Source: Chitinophagaceae bacterium (GTDB lineage: Bacteria > Bacteroidota > Bacteroidia > Chitinophagales > Chitinophagaceae). Taken from it: a DNA stretch of 53,665 bases. A program made the position numbers and the translations under genes. The notes beneath the pieces were generated by a model. The model was not told the origin of the DNA. It ran no database searches and saw only the letters and a program-made list of their open reading frames with translations. The stretch spans positions 1-53,665 of the forward strand of contig CANGIY010000021.1 of the NCBI GenBank assembly GCA_947454235.1, written 5' to 3'. Positions 1 to 8,008 of this stretch are shown piece by piece; positions within the stretch are counted from its first letter, which is position 1, and each line of letters begins with the position of its first letter.

Positions 1-95
1 CGCTCTGATGACGAAGTATGATTTGTAAGTTCAAAATAGTCCTTGAATGCTGAAGGGAAAATAATGTCTAATACCGTTGTGAAGGAAGAATGCAT
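1..95 (-). CDS. 5' end of a gene leaving the window; possible IS transposase N-terminus
   Basis: An ATG at 95 on the minus strand opens a frame with no stop through to base 1, giving about 31 residues that begin MHSSFTTVLDIIFPSAFKDY and continue FELTNHTSSSE. The pattern of a hydrophobic stretch, 'P', then 'YFELT' recalls the N-terminal region of ISAon1-type transposases of Bacteroidota, but this is recognition from memory on a very short piece. The rest of the gene lies outside the window. It could equally be an unrelated gene or a chance frame. Confidence 0.3.
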   Translation of the reverse strand, partial: MHSSFTTVLDIIFPSAFKDYFELTNHTSSSE

Positions 96-193
96 GACAC
101 TAATTTACAACAACTATTTGTTCTGACCCACAGGTTTTGTTCCTGATCCCTTTGTTTCAATCCTTCTCATACGCTCTAATGTCAGAACAACAC

Positions 194-757
194 ATGAAAC
201 GCGTAATTCCATCCTCTGCAACAATCTGCTTCTTTTGGGGACTTTTTGCATGCAATAAACCAAAGAACAATCCTGTACAGCCTGTTACAGTTGACAGCAC
301 ATTCATACATCAACTGGAAAATAGCTGCACGCAACCCTTTGTGGCCCTTGGCGATTCGGGCACGTACGCGCTTCCTACAGCCTTTTCCCCTAACGACGAT
401 GGCGTTAATGACGAGTTTTATCTTTTAGGATATCCTTACACTTTTACAACGTACCAACTAGCGATTTATAAGACAAACGGAACAAAAGTGTTTCTAACCA
501 CCGACCCACACACCCACTGGAACGGCAGAGACACCGCCAATACAAAATGTACCGACTACAAATATTTCGTAAAAATCAAATACACGACCCCAGGCGCACG
601 AACTGTAGACACAGGAACATATTTATTCCTTTTAGGCACCGGCACAGGTGGTTGCACGCAAAAAGTCACCGCCGACCTACCTCTTTATAAATTCCCCGAT
701 CAATACAACGGCACCGGCGGGTTTACATACCCAACCTATGAAAATTTCTGCCCGTAA
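194..757 (+). CDS. Small lipoprotein with a gliding-motility type-B-like domain
   Basis: A 187-residue predicted lipoprotein. I start at the ATG at 194 because it gives a clean lipoprotein signal (MKR, hydrophobic run, then FAC with Cys20); upstream in-frame starts (TTG at 137, ATG at 179) would spoil it. Residues about 62-75 carry FSPNDDGVNDEF, the hallmark of the T9SS type-B sorting domain (gliding motility-associated C-terminal domain), followed by a strand like 'LAIYKTNG' and 'WNGRD'. In typical cargo this domain is the extreme C-terminus of a large protein and ends in a short basic tail. Here it is almost the whole protein and is followed by a Cys- and Gly-rich tail of about 50 residues. 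It may therefore be an anchored domain rather than a sorting signal. Function unknown. Confidence 0.75.
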   Translation: MKRVIPSSATICFFWGLFACNKPKNNPVQPVTVDSTFIHQLENSCTQPFVALGDSGTYALPTAFSPNDDGVNDEFYLLGYPYTFTTYQLAIYKTNGTKVFLTTDPHTHWNGRDTANTKCTDYKYFVKIKYTTPGARTVDTGTYLFLLGTGTGGCTQKVTADLPLYKFPDQYNGTGGFTYPTYENFCP

Positions 758-810
758 ACGGGTGAGGGTTGAGAAAATTTGCAATCTATTTGTTCTTTAG
801 TTACCGTGAA

Positions 811-1104
811 TCGTAGGGGCGAATGGCATTCGCCCGATAACAAAATCATCAGATAATGCACGACAACACAGGCATTTTATTTTCCCCAAACCGTAGGGGC
901 GAATGGCATTCGCCCAGTAACCAAATCATTAGATAATGCACGACAACACAGGCATTTTATTTTCCCCAAACCGTAGGGGCAAATGGCATTCGCCCAGTAA
1001 CCAAATCATTAGACAATGCACGACAACACAGGCATTTTATTTTCCCCAAACCGTAGGGGCGAATGACATTCGCCCGGTAACCAAATCATCAGACAATGCA
1101 CGAC
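811..1104. repeat. Tandem 80-bp direct repeat, 3.7 copies
   Basis: Copies start at 811, 891, 971 and 1051, each exactly 80 bp apart; the fourth copy stops matching at about 1104. Units differ by only a few substitutions. Each begins with a REP-type palindrome preceded by GTAG and continues through a spacer containing AATGCACGACAACACAGGC. The block fills most of the 470-bp gap between the lipoprotein gene and the RAYT gene. The short reading frame inside it is a product of the repeat and not a gene. Confidence 0.95.
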
Positions 1105-1159
1105 TAAAATTGAGCTAATAGTTATCGTGCAGGTTAGGGCGAAAGCCTTTCGCCCCTAC
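813..1159. repeat. REP palindromes with GTAG flank (four direct, one inverted)
   Basis: Five 19-bp palindromes lie at 817-835, 897-915, 977-995, 1057-1075 and 1137-1155. The first reads GGGCGAATGGCATTCGCCC: an 8-bp stem with a 3-nt loop. Copy 3 has one stem mismatch (GGGCAAAT), and copy 4 changes the loop to GAC. The first four are preceded on the plus strand by GTAG. The fifth (GGGCGAAAGCCTTTCGCCC) is followed by CTAC at 1156-1159, so it is the same motif in inverted orientation. A GTAG tetranucleotide 5' of the palindrome is the known recognition layout for REP/RAYT pairs in gamma-proteobacteria. A small CCCC-TACA-GGGG hairpin follows at 1153-1164. Confidence 0.85.
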
Positions 1160-1226
1160 AGGGGTGGACTAATTTAATTTAAATTCAGGGAGTCATAAAA
1201 TACAATCGGTGTTACTTTGGTAGACC

Positions 1227-1790
1227 ATGGCATTTAAAACAGAAATACATCATAGGAGGTCAATCAGGCTGAAAGGATACGATTATTCATCGGAAGGTGC
1301 CTATTTTATCACTATTTGCACCTTCCAAAAACATTGCATTTTCGGAACAATTAAAAAAGGCGAAATACACTATTCTCCGTTGGGGGAAATTGCAATGGAA
1401 GAATGGAAGAAAACATCTGAAATTCGTAATGAGATTGAATTAGGTTCTTTCATAGTAATGCCAAATCACGTTCATGGAATTGTTTTTATAAACACTGACA
1501 ACTCAAGAAACCTACCCTCACAAACAAAAGACATAGACACATCACCTATAAAACTAGAAAACGCACCTCAACTTCATTCACCATCTAAAACTATTGGCGC
1601 GCTAGTTCGAGGATATAAATCTGCAGTCACAAAACAAATTAATTCTAGTTTTGTTAGCCCCAATTCAAAAATCTGGCAACGCAATTATTATGAGCACATC
1701 ATTAGAAGTGAAGCTGCCCTTCAAAAAATCGATTCCTACATATGTCAAAACCCCATAACTTGGGAGGATGATACACTGTTCGTTAAATAA
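1227..1790 (+). CDS. REP-associated tyrosine transposase (RAYT, Y1/IS200-like)
   Basis: An intact 187-residue HUH-superfamily single-strand transposase. The metal-binding motif is MPNHVHGIV with H81 and H83. The candidate nucleophile lies in WQRNYYEHIIR (Y154 or Y155). The N-terminal RRSIRLKGYDYSSEGAYFIT stretch is typical of the RAYT/TnpA_REP group. RAYTs are domesticated relatives of IS200/IS605 TnpA that bind and cut REP palindromes. The palindrome array ends 72 bp upstream of the start, which supports the assignment. A box TTACTTTG (one mismatch to TAnnTTTG) lies 7 nt before the ATG. The stop is 6 bp from the convergent neighbour's stop. Confidence 0.92.
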   Translation: MAFKTEIHHRRSIRLKGYDYSSEGAYFITICTFQKHCIFGTIKKGEIHYSPLGEIAMEEWKKTSEIRNEIELGSFIVMPNHVHGIVFINTDNSRNLPSQTKDIDTSPIKLENAPQLHSPSKTIGALVRGYKSAVTKQINSSFVSPNSKIWQRNYYEHIIRSEAALQKIDSYICQNPITWEDDTLFVK

Positions 1791-1796
1791 CCCACA

Positions 1797-2303
1797 TTAC
1801 CGCCCTTTACCAGCCTCAACCAATTGACTATCCAAGGCATCGAACCATTCACGGTTGGCGGTGCAATGGTTAGTCCAAACAACAGAAGAATCGAGTGAAA
1901 TCGTTTTATGATTTAATGAATAAAAGGCAAAGTCGTAATCAGAACAAAACAATGCGTATTGTCCTCCTACTTCCATCCTATACCCACATGCGGCACCGGT
2001 AAAAGGAGTAAGAACAGTAATTGTATCAATGGTTTTAGTGCCTTTATAGGTTTTAACGATCTTCAGCTTGTACGCAGCAAAAATCCCATTTGAACCTTTG
2101 AAAACATCATTCTTTTCACCCTGTTCTATTACCTTGTATTTGCCCCAGTCTGTCACCTGTTCCTTTGATAGCACTATACCCCTGAAAACGCGAGCATAAT
2201 TAGCCATTGCATGGCGCAAATCAAAAATATCGCCATCACAAACGCAGGTATTCCCTAAAAAAGGTACTATAACCAAGATTGTAAGCAATAAAAACTTCTT
2301 CAC
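1797..2303 (-). CDS. Secreted TIMP/netrin-like (OB-fold) protein with N-terminal CxC
   Basis: A 168-residue exported protein starting at GTG 2303. Signal peptide residues 1-19 end in a hydrophobic run and GNT, directly followed by C20-V-C22. Further cysteines are C106 (AACGY), C120 (LFCSD) and C147. The spacing 'CxC ... VFRGIV ... YKLKIVKTYKG ... CGY...GGQYALFC' resembles TIMP/netrin-module proteins (OB fold), a family also present in bacteria. In animal TIMPs the mature N-terminal CxC chelates the metalloprotease zinc. Whether cleavage here leaves Cys at the N-terminus is inference. The sequence before C20 is not a good lipobox. The gene is convergent with RAYT, and a strong promoter sits directly in front of it. 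Confidence 0.6.
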   Translation of the reverse strand: MKKFLLLTILVIVPFLGNTCVCDGDIFDLRHAMANYARVFRGIVLSKEQVTDWGKYKVIEQGEKNDVFKGSNGIFAAYKLKIVKTYKGTKTIDTITVLTPFTGAACGYRMEVGGQYALFCSDYDFAFYSLNHKTISLDSSVVWTNHCTANREWFDALDSQLVEAGKGR

Positions 2304-2307
2304 TTAG

Positions 2308-2340
2308 TAAAGCTACTGAAAACATAGCAAACAATACAAA
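2308..2340 (-). promoter_or_regulatory. Bacteroidota-type promoter of the TIMP-like gene
   Basis: On the minus strand TTTG (2337-2340), 21 nt, then TAGCTTTA (2308-2315), one mismatch to TAnnTTTG. The -7 box ends 4 nt before the GTG start, so the transcript would have essentially no leader. This supports the choice of GTG as the start. Confidence 0.6.
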
Positions 2341-2371
2341 TCACCTACCTTCACACAATATCACAGCCCCC

Positions 2372-2818
2372 ATGCACACACTCACCTCCAAACTCGGCAT
2401 TAAGCGAATTATCTTTTGGGTGATTTATTTTTATACGATTACAGCGGGCGTCTATTTAGGGCTTATTTCTTTGATCAAAGTCAACTCTAGTGAATTTCCG
2501 TTCTATGTTTTCTCATTGATGGCGTTGGGACTTATTGGAGCAGGTATTTATGGGTTTTGGTGGGACTATAAAAATATCCCCAAACTTGAAATTGACAACG
2601 ATAAAATGGTCATTGCGCGCCTTGGCACCTTTTTCTGGAACGACCTATTAAGCTGCAATACGGAAGCAAAAAAGCAAGTTGGAAGAAATACTTATGAAGT
2701 CATTAAGCTCCAATTCAGAGAGGGTACAACAATTCTACTTTACAAATTTGGATACAGAAATTCGAAAGAAATAAGTGAATTTATCTCATCAATCTTAAGC
2801 CAAAATTCAAAGCAGTAG
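2372..2818 (+). CDS. Small membrane protein with two N-terminal helices
   Basis: A 148-residue protein of unknown function. Two hydrophobic helices (about residues 12-36 and 44-63, ending GFWWDY) precede a soluble C-terminal domain of about 80 residues. That domain contains a 'KMVIARLGTFFWNDLLSC' stretch and 'LQFREGTTILLYKFGY', which looks like a small beta-rich PH/YcxB-like membrane-associated domain. I do not recognise a specific family. It is transcribed away from the TIMP-like gene and converges on the next gene with a 5-bp gap. Confidence 0.6.
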   Translation: MHTLTSKLGIKRIIFWVIYFYTITAGVYLGLISLIKVNSSEFPFYVFSLMALGLIGAGIYGFWWDYKNIPKLEIDNDKMVIARLGTFFWNDLLSCNTEAKKQVGRNTYEVIKLQFREGTTILLYKFGYRNSKEISEFISSILSQNSKQ

Positions 2819-2823
2819 TTTCT

Positions 2824-4029
2824 CTATTGCTTCACCATTTGCGATACTTGGCGCCCCTCCTTGTTTTCCACAGAAACAATATAAACGCCGGAAACCATTC
2901 CCTTAATGTCCATTTCTTTTTGCCCTGATGTCATTTGTAGGCATTTTAATTTCCTTCCCAATACGTCATATATCTCAATAGTACTTGGCATTGATATGTT
3001 TTCAAAAGTCAAAACATCACTAGCAGGGTTAGGGTGAAAACTTATAGGCAATTGTTCATGGTGTAGCAATGATGCATCCAATCCCGCCTGCTCGAAATCG
3101 GCAATCCACAAAGCTTGGGAGACCGACCCGCTGCTTTCGTTTGAGATAAACATTCTGTGTTTATTCACCCGAGTAAGTCCCTCGGTATGCCACGCATTTA
3201 CATCTCCAATTTCTAACCTACGTTTATTGCCCGAAAAGAAATCAACGCTATTGAAGTCATATAACAGCCATAAAAATGAATAATTGTGTGCGGGCATATA
3301 CCCTAACAGAATAACGCTATTGGTCACTGAATCGTAGTCAGCATCGGTGATTAACCCATGGACATGATAGCTTGTGATAGGAGAAACAGAATAAGTTCCT
3401 GGTGTTTTGGGTAGTTTATATACCCTGGTTGATGTATCGCCACGGTCCTTAGTAAAAATATACAATGAATCGCGCAATGAAATCATGGCTTCACAATCAT
3501 AGTTATTTGAACTGCCCAAAGAGAAATTAGTTTGGTCGGCATAGGCAAAATGAATGACCTGTGAATTTAAATGTACCGTACTACTAGCGGAGATATCAGA
3601 TTTAGCTATTTTAAGTATTCTCAAATCGGTTCTATCGCCACTGTTATTGCCCATATCGCCAACGTATATATTGCTGTCGTCGGCTGTTATGGATTCCCAA
3701 TCTATATTGGAACAATTGTCCACCACTATCTTTTGCAATAAAGAGCAACTGGTCGTATCCACCGCATATAATTCGCTGGGATTTCCGCTATCTCCATGCG
3801 ACCAAATTCTCCCACTGATATATTTCAAACCAGATGTTTCAACCAACTCCGACGGCAAATCAGCACGGCGCGTAACAGTAATGTGCGTGATGGGATATAG
3901 GCATGATCCGTCATTGACCACTGCATGGCTGTCATAATTTGTTGCTGCCGGGTCGGTACATCCGCTTTGCCCCAAAACCGGCGAGCTGATTCCAAAACAA
4001 ATCAGCAATAAAATATAAAGTCGATACAT
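2824..4029 (-). CDS. T9SS type A cargo protein with beta-propeller-like body
   Basis: 401 residues with signal peptide 1-20 (ending VLGQS). A Cys-containing TSP3-like calcium-binding segment follows at about 22-45 (CTDPAATNYDSHAVVNDGSC). The central 270 residues show repeating beta-strand patterns such as 'RIWSHGDSGNPSELYAVD' and 'SITADDSNIYVGDMGNNSGD', suggesting a beta-propeller. The last 75 residues are a T9SS type A sorting domain (FHPNPASDVLTFEN, IYDVLGRKL, GVYIVSVENKEGRQVSQMVKQ). It should be exported by Sec, then moved across the outer membrane by T9SS and have its C-terminal domain removed. The exact activity is unknown. Confidence 0.85.
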   Translation of the reverse strand: MYRLYILLLICFGISSPVLGQSGCTDPAATNYDSHAVVNDGSCLYPITHITVTRRADLPSELVETSGLKYISGRIWSHGDSGNPSELYAVDTTSCSLLQKIVVDNCSNIDWESITADDSNIYVGDMGNNSGDRTDLRILKIAKSDISASSTVHLNSQVIHFAYADQTNFSLGSSNNYDCEAMISLRDSLYIFTKDRGDTSTRVYKLPKTPGTYSVSPITSYHVHGLITDADYDSVTNSVILLGYMPAHNYSFLWLLYDFNSVDFFSGNKRRLEIGDVNAWHTEGLTRVNKHRMFISNESSGSVSQALWIADFEQAGLDASLLHHEQLPISFHPNPASDVLTFENISMPSTIEIYDVLGRKLKCLQMTSGQKEMDIKGMVSGVYIVSVENKEGRQVSQMVKQ

Positions 4030-4200
4030 TGTCTTTCAGTAAATTGGTAAAAATATAAACCGCACATTACCAGAACATTAATAAACAATCAAACGACACC
4101 GAATATTCCCCGGCAAGTAAGAATGCACACCTCAATTGAAAGCATTTGATGTACAATTTTATAAGTTTAACTACATTAGCATAGGCTAAACAGCGGCAAC

Positions 4201-4908
4201 GTGCGTATAAAGAAGTTTTTTTACAAGTTATTATTAGGCAACGAGAAAGATAATTTACCGGTAAGGCATTCGGTGTATTCAACCCTTTTTCACAACCTGC
4301 ACCGTATATGGAACAACCATAAACAAAATGATGTAGGCTTTGAGAAGATTTTAAGGTTGTTTCTGGTGGGGGTTCAATTGATATTTCCCGGCCTTCATAT
4401 TCGCCAATATTTCAGCAAAAAAGGGATGAATGTGCGCAACGTTGCCAATGAGTTCTATGTGCTGTTTAAAACACTTTTGCCGCTTGTATTTCTGATAACC
4501 GGTGCCTACCAAAGCAAAATTGCCATTGGTATTTCATGCTACCTGCTTTTTGAAACTATCTGCTACGTTTCATCCCTCATCTTCGTATCTGATATGTTTG
4601 TGAAACCGCGCTCGTATCGCCGCAATATCCTGATGCTATTTTTCAACTACACCGAAATAGCGCTTGATTTTGCAGTCATTTATGGCGGTCTTCACTTGCT
4701 ATCCGACAATGCAACCAATGTAGCTGACTACATTTATTTCAGTGTAATCACTTCTACAACCATCGGCTTTGGCGATGTACACCCAGCCTCATCGGCAGGC
4801 AAAATAGTGGTGTGTTTCCACGCTATGCTCATTGTATCATTTATTGTATTGTTCCTCAACTTCTTCAGCTCAAAAGTTGAAGTAATGCACAACGACGATA
4901 CCATGTAA
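4201..4908 (+). CDS. Two-pore-type potassium channel (Ion_trans_2)
   Basis: 235 residues from GTG 4201. Hydrophobic helices lie at about 86-125 and 140-170, followed by a pore loop with TTIGFGD (near residue 200), the K+ selectivity-filter signature, and a final inner helix (VVCFHAMLIVSFIVLFLNFF). There is no cytoplasmic RCK/TrkA-N or cyclic-nucleotide domain, so gating is not obvious. The N-terminal 80 basic residues are soluble. The stop overlaps the terminator that serves the convergent M13 gene. Confidence 0.85.
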   Translation: MRIKKFFYKLLLGNEKDNLPVRHSVYSTLFHNLHRIWNNHKQNDVGFEKILRLFLVGVQLIFPGLHIRQYFSKKGMNVRNVANEFYVLFKTLLPLVFLITGAYQSKIAIGISCYLLFETICYVSSLIFVSDMFVKPRSYRRNILMLFFNYTEIALDFAVIYGGLHLLSDNATNVADYIYFSVITSTTIGFGDVHPASSAGKIVVCFHAMLIVSFIVLFLNFFSSKVEVMHNDDTM

Positions 4909-4934
4909 AAAAGCCGCCCCCTTGCAGGAGCGGC
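4907..4934 (-). terminator. Rho-independent terminator of the M13 peptidase gene
   Basis: A 9-bp stem (4913-4921 with 4926-4934, including G-T pairs) with a GCAA tetraloop on the minus strand, followed by TTTTTT. It lies 36 bp after the M13 stop and may also act on the convergent channel transcript. Confidence 0.8.
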
Positions 4935-4969
4935 CATACTTTGTACTATGATACTTCAACAATATTTGA

Positions 4970-7021
4970 TTACCAAACCCTGGCCCTTTGGTTGGCAGGA
5001 CGGTACATTTTGTCTGTTGGTTTAATATCGAATGCTTTATACCAAGCCTCAACATTACTTACCGGAACGTTAGAACGCAATTCACTTGCAGAGTGCGGAT
5101 CTGTTTTAAGACGATTCGCCAATTCTTCAGTTGTTGTGTTTGCTCTCCATACTTGTGCCCAGCTTAAGAAGAAACGTTGGTCAGGTGTAAAGCCATCGAT
5201 TTTCTCGTTACTTTGACCTTGTTTTGTTTTCTTGAAAGCTTCGTAAGCGATATTGATACCACCAAGATCAGCAAGGTTTTCACCTTCAGTCAACTGACCG
5301 TTTGCATGGCATGTATCGTACACAATCATTTTATTGAACTGGTCAACAACCATTTCAGCTTTATCCATGAAGTGCGCTGAATCTTCGGAAGACCACCAAT
5401 TGTTCAGGTTACCTTCTGCATCATACAAACGACCCTGATCGTCGAAACCATGCGTGATTTCGTGACCGATAACAGCACCAATTCCACCGTAGTTAATAGC
5501 GTCATCAGCTTGCTCGTCGAAGAATGGGAACTGGAGGATACCGGCAGGGAAAACGATTTCGTTGAATGCAGGGTTGTAGTAAGCATTCACTGTTGGAGGT
5601 GTCATACCCCACTCCATTTTATCAACTGGTTTGCCCAATTTGCTCATTTCGTAGTTATAACCCCACTCACCTGATGCCAATGCATTTTTGATGTAGTCGT
5701 TACTTACTATATTGAGTTTGCTGTAGTCGCGCCATTTGTCAGGGTAACCGATTTTCCTCATGATTGCATTGAGCTTTTTCGCTGCAAGTTTTTTAGTGTC
5801 AGGGCTCATCCATTCAAGGGTTTGAATCCTTTCGCTATATGCTGCCTGTAGGTTGTCAAGCATTACCATCATACGCTTCTTAGCTTCAGGTTTGAAGTAT
5901 TTTTGAACGTATAACTGCCCCAACAAATCACCGATAGAACCATCTACTTCATGCAATACCCTTTTCCAACGTGGGCTTTGTACTTTTTGTCCACGCATTG
6001 TTGTACCATAGAAATCGAACCTTGCCTTGTCGAAATTAGAAGGAAGGTAAGAAGCCATAGTATTGATCATCGTGAATTTCAAATACTTTTTCCATGTTGC
6101 GAGCGGAGTTGCAGATAATTGTGCACCCACAGCTTTGAAGAATTCAGGCATAGCAACAATCAATGAATCTTCGCCTTTCACTTTTAAACCTGCAAATAAC
6201 TGGTGCCAGTTCAAACCCGGAGTTAACGCTTCGATTGCTTTTAAATCGTATTTGTTATACAACCTAATAGGGTCACGCATTTCAACCCTTGTCAAAGATG
6301 CCAACGCCAAAGTGTTTTCCAAAGCATAAATTTCTGCTGCGTCTTTTTCAGCAGTTGCTTTATCAACGCCAGCTAGTTGCAACATTTTAGGAATGTACAA
6401 TTTGTACGCTTCCCTTACTTTGGTTGTACGAGGGTCGTTATCAGTGTAGTACTCTCTGCCCGGCATACCAAGACCAGCCTGACCGAACTGACAAATTTCT
6501 TTTACTACGTTTTTATCATCGGGTGAAATACCGAATGAGAACAACGGGCTAAGACCTATCGTGTGCTCGTAAGTAATTTCATCTATAAGCCCTTTAACGT
6601 CTTTAATTGCTTCGATGCGTGCCAGGTGTGGCTTCAACGGTGCGATGCCTGCTTTTTCAATCGCAATGCTATCCATACCTGTTCGGTAGTAGTCACCTAC
6701 TTTTTGAACGGCACTACCCGGTTTTGCATTTTTTACAGCAGCAGCTTCGTCAAGAATACCATGAAGTGCTTTCAGGTTATTTTCAGCGAGAATATTGAAA
6801 CTACCCCACCTAGTTTGGTCGCCCGGAATAGGGTTAGTTTTCAACCATGCACCATTGGCATACTGGAAGAAGTTATCACCAGGACGAACTGAAAGATCCA
6901 TGTTTGCAGGATCAATAAACTTCGTCTTTTTTACCGTTGCATTTTTGCCGCCAGCAACAGCATTAAAAGAGACAAGGGTCGCACATGCGGCGCTTGCCAG
7001 AAGAACGTGTTTTACTTTCAT
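4970..7021 (-). CDS. M13 family zinc metallopeptidase (neprilysin/PepO-like)
   Basis: 683 residues, full length for the family. An N-terminal signal peptide (MKVKHVLLASAACATLVSFN, cut near VAGG) implies export to the periplasm or envelope. The zinc site is HEITH (H520, E521, H524) in GAVIGHEITHGFDDQG. The third ligand is E581 in GENLADLGG, with D585 of the ExxxD motif. The PxVNAYYNP segment (NAYYNPAFNEIVFPAGIL) is the usual substrate-binding region. The C-terminus YRPANQRARVW is close to the standard CxxW end but lacks the cysteine. M13 enzymes cut peptides on the amino side of hydrophobic residues. The gene is monocistronic with its own promoter and terminator. Confidence 0.95.
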   Translation of the reverse strand: MKVKHVLLASAACATLVSFNAVAGGKNATVKKTKFIDPANMDLSVRPGDNFFQYANGAWLKTNPIPGDQTRWGSFNILAENNLKALHGILDEAAAVKNAKPGSAVQKVGDYYRTGMDSIAIEKAGIAPLKPHLARIEAIKDVKGLIDEITYEHTIGLSPLFSFGISPDDKNVVKEICQFGQAGLGMPGREYYTDNDPRTTKVREAYKLYIPKMLQLAGVDKATAEKDAAEIYALENTLALASLTRVEMRDPIRLYNKYDLKAIEALTPGLNWHQLFAGLKVKGEDSLIVAMPEFFKAVGAQLSATPLATWKKYLKFTMINTMASYLPSNFDKARFDFYGTTMRGQKVQSPRWKRVLHEVDGSIGDLLGQLYVQKYFKPEAKKRMMVMLDNLQAAYSERIQTLEWMSPDTKKLAAKKLNAIMRKIGYPDKWRDYSKLNIVSNDYIKNALASGEWGYNYEMSKLGKPVDKMEWGMTPPTVNAYYNPAFNEIVFPAGILQFPFFDEQADDAINYGGIGAVIGHEITHGFDDQGRLYDAEGNLNNWWSSEDSAHFMDKAEMVVDQFNKMIVYDTCHANGQLTEGENLADLGGINIAYEAFKKTKQGQSNEKIDGFTPDQRFFLSWAQVWRANTTTEELANRLKTDPHSASELRSNVPVSNVEAWYKAFDIKPTDKMYRPANQRARVW

Positions 7022-7043
7022 CTAAAACTTAAACTTTAGGAAA

Positions 7044-7076
7044 CAAAGGTAACATTCGAATTAATATAATCACAAA
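7044..7076 (-). promoter_or_regulatory. Promoter of the M13 peptidase gene
   Basis: Minus strand TTTG (7073-7076), 21 nt, then TACCTTTG (7044-7051), an exact match to TAnnTTTG. The box ends 22 nt before the ATG. This is the clearest housekeeping-type promoter in the window. Confidence 0.75.
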
Positions 7077-7123
7077 GATTATACCGCAATAGCAGGGGGA
7101 ATGTTGGGGGGAATCTGAGAGTG

Positions 7124-7975
7124 TTATTTTCTCGCGGAGATGAAACGAGTAAGCCCTTGCATATCTGTATGTAAATGCACCTCTTTTAACCCTTTCTTTT
7201 CAAACAGCTCCTTACAACCTTCTGCATTATCTGGGTCCAATTCGCAAAAAACATAACCACCCAAATTCAAGTGATATCCGGCAAATTCAGCAATGGCGCT
7301 GTAGAACACTAAGGCATCGTCATTAGGAACAAATAATGCCAAATGCGGCTCGAATTCAACTACATTTTTGTGCATTTTCGCCTTATCTTTCAATGGTATG
7401 TAGGGTGGATTGGAAACAATTACATCAAATTGCCCCAAAGATTGCCAACACAGTTCATTGAGAAAATCACACGCTAAAAAACTGATAGTCGCACCTAACT
7501 GCACTGCATTTTTTCCCGCCAACTCAAGGGCATTTTCGCTGATATCGCAAGAAGTAACGCTGCATTCGTTCATCTCAAGTTTCAACGTAATGGGTATGCA
7601 TCCACTACCTGTACCAATATCTAAAAATGAAGGATTTGGTAGTTGCTTTGATGCATTTAATACCATTTGCACCAATTCCTCAGTTTCCGGACGGGGTATT
7701 AAAACGTGTTCATTGATTGTGAATGCTCTACCATAAAACCAAGCAATTCCAATAACTTGTTGTATTGGTTTGCCCATTTTTAAAACAGAGATGGCTTCTT
7801 TTAGCGCCTGCGTTTTAGTTTCTCCAAATGACAAATCTTTGTTCGTCAGCCTATCGAGCTTTCCTAAACCGGTAACATGTTCTAAATAAAGGTGGGCTAT
7901 ATTGGCAGCTTCGCGCTCACCGTAGAGGTCGGTCAGTTCTTTTTTAATTGCGAAAAATGCCTCAGAAGTGGTCAT
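7124..7975 (-). CDS. prmC: Peptide chain release factor N5-glutamine methyltransferase PrmC
   Basis: About 283 residues. PrmC methylates the Gln of the GGQ motif of release factors RF1 and RF2 using SAM. The SAM-binding motif is FLDIGTGSGCIP and the catalytic motif is NPPYIPL. The N-terminal helical domain and 'QQVIGIAWFYGR ... LIPRPETEELV' are typical. I choose ATG 7975 over TTG 7984 because the upstream start lies inside the -7 box TATCTTTG. That leaves only 6 nt between box and ATG, so the mRNA is probably leaderless. Single gene, between the M13 gene and an XRE regulator. Confidence 0.95.
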   Translation of the reverse strand: MTTSEAFFAIKKELTDLYGEREAANIAHLYLEHVTGLGKLDRLTNKDLSFGETKTQALKEAISVLKMGKPIQQVIGIAWFYGRAFTINEHVLIPRPETEELVQMVLNASKQLPNPSFLDIGTGSGCIPITLKLEMNECSVTSCDISENALELAGKNAVQLGATISFLACDFLNELCWQSLGQFDVIVSNPPYIPLKDKAKMHKNVVEFEPHLALFVPNDDALVFYSAIAEFAGYHLNLGGYVFCELDPDNAEGCKELFEKKGLKEVHLHTDMQGLTRFISARK

Positions 7976-7981
7976 GTTACA

Positions 7982-8008
7982 CAAAGATAGTGTTACAAAA
8001 CAGACAAA
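7982..8008 (-). promoter_or_regulatory. Promoter of prmC, probably leaderless
   Basis: TATCTTTG at 7982-7989 on the minus strand is an exact -7 box ending 6 nt before ATG 7975. A TTTG at 8005-8008 is only 15 nt upstream, shorter than the usual spacing, and falls in the U-tract of the preceding terminator. Confidence 0.6.

Noticed and set aside
936-1118. 60-residue frame on the plus strand
   Set aside because: It lies entirely in the 80-bp REP repeat and repeats itself with the same period; an artefact of repeat DNA.
811-1155. Possible CRISPR array
   Set aside because: The repeated unit is 80 bp with no unique spacers, the palindromes carry GTAG flanks, no cas genes are present, and a RAYT gene is adjacent.
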